Below are positions 61,197 to 64,000 of a DNA stretch of 64,000 nucleotides, in pieces; the first letter of the stretch is position 1; each line of letters opens with the position of its first letter. A model generated the notes under the pieces. The model was not told where the DNA came from and made no database searches. It was given only the letters and a program-made list of their open reading frames with translations. The DNA lies in NCBI RefSeq assembly GCF_001907675.1, contig NZ_MPNT01000004.1, positions 238,085-302,084 of the forward strand. The letters run 5' to 3'. The translations under genes and the position numbers were made by a program. Source of the stretch: Mycobacterium paraffinicum (GTDB lineage: Bacteria; Actinomycetota; Actinomycetes; Mycobacteriales; Mycobacteriaceae).

Positions 61197-63877
61197 TGAC
61201 GTTTGCGGACATGACATTCGGCACCGGCGCGGTCCCGGCATCCGCTGGCGGGCGCCCGGAGGACCGGTACGACGCCGACCGCCTGCTGGCCGGGTATCGC
61301 GCCGCACGGGCCCAGGAGGCGCTCTTCGATCTGCGGCACGGCCCCGCCGCCGGGTACGACGAATTCGTCGACCGGGACGGGAACGTCCGGCCGGCCTGGG
61401 CGGAGTTGGCCGACACCATCGCCGAGCGAGGCCGGGTGGGGCTCGACCGGCTGCGCTCGGTGGTGCGCAGCCTGATCGACAGCGATGGCATCACGTACAC
61501 CGAAGTCGAAGCCGGCGAACACGGTCTGGAGCCTCGCACGTGGATCCTCGACACGCTGCCGATCGTGCTGTCCGCCGCGGAATGGGAGCTGCTGGAGGCC
61601 GGGCTGGTGCAGCGGTCCCGGTTGCTCGACGCCGTGCTCGCCGACCTGTACGGGTCGCGCAGCCTGCTCACCGACGGCGTGCTGCCGCCGGAACTGCTGT
61701 TCGCCCATCCCGGTTATGTGCGGGCCGCCAACGGCATCGAAATACCCGGACATCACCAGCTTTTTCTGCACGCCTGTGATGTCAGCCGGCTACCGGACGG
61801 AGCCTTCCAGGTCAACGCCGACTGGACGCAGGCGCCGTCGGGCGCCGGCTACGCGCTGGCCGACCGGCGCGTCGTCGCGCACTCGGTTCCCGACCTCTAC
61901 GAGCGGATCGCGCCGCGACCGACGACCCCGTTCGCCCAGGCCCTGCGGCTGGCGCTGATCGAGGCCGCGCCCGACGTGGCGCAGGATCCCGTGGTGGTGG
62001 TGCTCAGCCCGGGTATTTTCTCCGAAACCGCCTTCGATCAGGCGTATCTGGCCACGCTGCTGGGTTTCCCGTTGGTGGAGAGCGCGGACTTGGTGGTGCG
62101 CGACGGCAAATTGTGGATGCGCTCGCTGGGCACCTTGAAGCGGGTCGACGTCGTCCTGCGCCGGGTGGACGCCGATTACGCCGACCCGTTGGACCTTCGT
62201 GCCGACTCCCGGCTTGGCGTGGCCGGTCTGGTGGAGGCGTGCCACCGCGGGACGGTGACCGTGGTCAACACACTGGGCAGCGGCATCCTGGAAAACCCCG
62301 GGCTGCTGCGGTTTTTGCCCCAGCTGTCCGAGCGCCTGCTGTCCGAGGCGCCGCTGCTGCACACCGCGCCGGTCTATTGGGGCGGCATTGCCGGCGAACG
62401 CTCACACCTGCTGGCGAACCTGTCGTCGCTCCTGGTGAAGTCCACGGTCGGCGGGAAAACCCTTGTCGGGCCGACACTTTCGTCGTATCAGCTGGCGGAA
62501 TTGGCCGGCCGGATCGAGAAGATGCCGTGGCAGTGGATCGGCCAGGAGCTGCCCCAGTTCTCGTCGGCGCCCACCGACCACGCCGGGGTGTTGTCGTCGG
62601 CCGGCGTCGGCATCCGGTTGTTCAATGTGGCCCAGCGCGGCGGGTACGCCTCCATGGTCGGCGGCGTCGGCTACGTGCTGGCGCCAGGGCCCGCCGCGTA
62701 CACGCTGGAAACCGTTGCGGCCAAGGATGTTTGGGTGCGCCCGACGGAGCGCGCGCGGGCCGAGGCGGTCAGCCTGCCGTCGCCGCCGCCGCCGGCGAAG
62801 ACTGCGGCGGGCACTTGGGGCGTCAGCTCGCCGCGCGTGCTGTCCGACCTGTTCTGGATCGGCCGTTACGGCGAGCGCGCGGAGAACATGGCGCGGCTGC
62901 TGCTCGTCGCCCGCGACAGGTTCCACGTCTACCGGCATCAGCAGCACACCGAGGAGAGCGCCTGCGTCCCGGTGCTGATGGCCGCGCTGGGCATGATCAC
63001 CGGGACTGGCACGGGGGCCGACGACAGCATCGACGAGAGTGCCAGCGACGCCGCCGAAATGATCGCCGTGGCGCCCTCGACGCTGTGGTCGTTGACCGTG
63101 GACCCCGATCGGCCTGGATCCCTGGTGCAGTCGGTGGAAGGGTTGGCGCTGGCCGCCAGGGCGGTGCGCGACCAGATGTCCAATGACACCTGGATGGTGC
63201 TGTCCGGGGTGGAACGCGCGCTGGCGCAGCGGCGTGAGCCGCCTGACTCGCTCGCCGAGGCCGATGCGCTGCTCGCGTCGGCTCAGATGCAGACGCTGGC
63301 CGGGATGCTGACCCTGGCGGGTGTGGCCGGCGAGTCAATGGTGCGCGACGTGGGCTGGTCGATGATGGACATCGGCAAGCGCATCGAACGCGGCCTCTGG
63401 CTGACCGCGCTACTACGGGCGACGCTGACCGCCGTCCGCGGCGCCACCGCCGAACAGACGATCATCGAGGCGACGCTGGTGGCGTGCGAGTCCTCGGTGA
63501 TCTACCGGCGCCGCACCGTCGGGCAGGTGAGCGTCGCCTCCGTGGCCGAGTTGATGCTGTTCGATGCGCAGAACCCGCGGTCGTTGCAATACCAAGTCGA
63601 GCGGCTGAGGGGCAACCTGAAGGGCCTGCCGGGGGCGTCGGGGTCGTCGCGCCCGGAGCGGTTGGTGGAGGAGATCGGCACCCTGCTGCGCCGCTCGCAT
63701 CCCGCCGAGCTGGAAGAGGTCAGCGAGGACGGGCTGCGCACGGAGCTGGCCGAGCTGCTCGATTCGGTGCACACGCAGTTGCGCGAGCTCGCGGAGGTCA
63801 TCACCACCACGCAGCTGGCGCTGCCCTCGGTGCAGCCGCTGTGGGGCCCCGACGTACGCCGGGTGATGCCGGCCTAG
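61196..63877 (+). CDS. Circularly permuted ATP-grasp plus alpha-E protein (Rv2567-like)
   Basis: The 893-aa protein has an N-terminal CP-ATP-grasp module at about 25-500 (VVVVLSPGIFSETAFDQAYLATLLGFPLVESADLVVRDGKLWM; RRVDADYADPLDLRADSRLGVAGLVEACHRGTVTVVNTLGSGILENP). A helical alpha-E domain follows from about residue 545 (SPRVLSDLFWIGRYGERAENMARLLLVARD). ATP-grasp enzymes form peptide or amide bonds, so this is a predicted amidoligase. It is translationally coupled to the transglutaminase-like gene through TAATG. Confidence 0.92.
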   Translation: MTFADMTFGTGAVPASAGGRPEDRYDADRLLAGYRAARAQEALFDLRHGPAAGYDEFVDRDGNVRPAWAELADTIAERGRVGLDRLRSVVRSLIDSDGITYTEVEAGEHGLEPRTWILDTLPIVLSAAEWELLEAGLVQRSRLLDAVLADLYGSRSLLTDGVLPPELLFAHPGYVRAANGIEIPGHHQLFLHACDVSRLPDGAFQVNADWTQAPSGAGYALADRRVVAHSVPDLYERIAPRPTTPFAQALRLALIEAAPDVAQDPVVVVLSPGIFSETAFDQAYLATLLGFPLVESADLVVRDGKLWMRSLGTLKRVDVVLRRVDADYADPLDLRADSRLGVAGLVEACHRGTVTVVNTLGSGILENPGLLRFLPQLSERLLSEAPLLHTAPVYWGGIAGERSHLLANLSSLLVKSTVGGKTLVGPTLSSYQLAELAGRIEKMPWQWIGQELPQFSSAPTDHAGVLSSAGVGIRLFNVAQRGGYASMVGGVGYVLAPGPAAYTLETVAAKDVWVRPTERARAEAVSLPSPPPPAKTAAGTWGVSSPRVLSDLFWIGRYGERAENMARLLLVARDRFHVYRHQQHTEESACVPVLMAALGMITGTGTGADDSIDESASDAAEMIAVAPSTLWSLTVDPDRPGSLVQSVEGLALAARAVRDQMSNDTWMVLSGVERALAQRREPPDSLAEADALLASAQMQTLAGMLTLAGVAGESMVRDVGWSMMDIGKRIERGLWLTALLRATLTAVRGATAEQTIIEATLVACESSVIYRRRTVGQVSVASVAELMLFDAQNPRSLQYQVERLRGNLKGLPGASGSSRPERLVEEIGTLLRRSHPAELEEVSEDGLRTELAELLDSVHTQLRELAEVITTTQLALPSVQPLWGPDVRRVMPA

Positions 63878-63890
63878 ACGGTATGGGGGG

Positions 63891-63973
63891 CTGGGGCCTC
63901 GCTCACATGTGAACGTGGGTTGCGGTCGGGAAATGGGTCCTGGCCGTAGAGCCACAGATGTGGGAGGCCCCAG
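63891..63973. repeat. Perfect 10-bp inverted repeat flanking the terminal gap
   Basis: CTGGGGCCTC at 63891-63900 and GAGGCCCCAG at 63964-63973 are exact inverted copies 63 bases apart. Partial extension is visible inside (CACATGTG against CACATCTG). It lies between the ATP-grasp gene and the partial frame at the window edge. It could mark an insertion-sequence end or a structured leader RNA. Confidence 0.5.
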
Positions 63974-64000
63974 TGAAGGTTCAGCGTACGAGTGTTGGGT
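63958..64000 (+). CDS. Possible start of an IS110-type transposase, cut by window edge
   Basis: An ATG at 63958 (or GTG at 63973) opens MWEAPVKVQRTSVG before the window ends. The KVQRTSVG segment resembles the N-terminus of IS110-family transposases, which usually continue VGLDVH. Only about 14 residues are visible, so this is a weak call. If correct, the structured 80 bases before it would be the element's left non-coding end. Confidence 0.4.
   Translation, partial: MWEAPVKVQRTSVG

Noticed and set aside
57807..61307. 1166-aa open frame antisense to the transglutaminase/DUF2126 gene
   Set aside because: Rich in Arg, Gly, Val, His and Gln with no motif, typical of the complementary frame of a high-GC gene; the sense protein has clear catalytic motifs.

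Overview
This window is a single stretch of actinobacterial chromosome. It is very GC-rich, many genes start with GTG, and intergenic gaps are short. Gene content and order match slow-growing mycobacteria, and a member of or relative of the M. avium complex is the most likely source. That species-level guess is inference from synteny and protein resemblance recalled from memory; no database search was run. No rRNA, tRNA or CRISPR array was seen.

Left block (1-25426) follows the M. tuberculosis Rv1404-to-Rv1367c neighbourhood. It holds a DUF1348 protein (cut by the window edge), a MarR regulator, a helicase-motif-less PriA, a YhhN/TMEM86 membrane protein, the tandem esterases lipI and lipH, a Baeyer-Villiger-type monooxygenase and a PNPOx-fold protein. 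Next comes the minus-strand housekeeping run mihF-gmk-rpoZ-coaBC-metK. Then the pyrimidine operon pyrR-pyrB-pyrC-(membrane protein)-carA-carB-pyrF is joined by 1-4 base overlaps and preceded by a PyrR-type RNA motif that sits on the pyrR ribosome-binding site. A small secreted CBM2 protein, a methyltransferase, a STAS protein, a serine beta-lactamase-like protein and a GNAT acetyltransferase follow.

Middle block (about 25427-38240) is accessory and sits exactly where the M. tuberculosis-like order jumps from the Rv1367c area to the Rv2531c area. It has three parts. (a) An IclR-controlled oxidative cluster: GMC oxidoreductase, nitronate-monooxygenase-like enzyme, and an SDR with a substituted catalytic Tyr. 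(b) A tightly overlapping six-gene operon on the minus strand: GntR/UTRA regulator, 8-Cys ferredoxin, lipoprotein binding protein, permease, ATPase, and an AprA/FrdA-like flavoprotein fused to HEAT repeats. This is the best candidate for an undescribed system: import of a small, probably sulfonate- or nitrate-like, anion coupled to a dedicated two-subunit redox enzyme. (c) A decayed MFS fragment and a DUF347 four-repeat membrane protein.

Right block (38243-63877) follows Rv2531c-Rv2567. It contains a large PLP decarboxylase, a Rv2532c-like protein, nusB, efp, pepQ, a Rv2536-like membrane protein, the shikimate operon (aroE, prepilin-peptidase-like protein, aroC, aroK, aroB, aroQ) headed by alaS-ruvX-mltG, a YjbQ protein, a duplicated alpha/beta-barrel protein, rarA, a PPxGYG-repeat membrane protein, and the transglutaminase/DUF2126 plus ATP-grasp/alpha-E pair. 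The final bases appear to open an insertion-sequence transposase.

Two cross-cutting patterns stand out. Many genes have TANNNT placed 6-8 bases before an ATG/GTG, the arrangement expected for leaderless mycobacterial transcripts. A 58-bp palindrome family (CGAG[C/T]GTGGG...) recurs in gene-end gaps and may act as a terminator.
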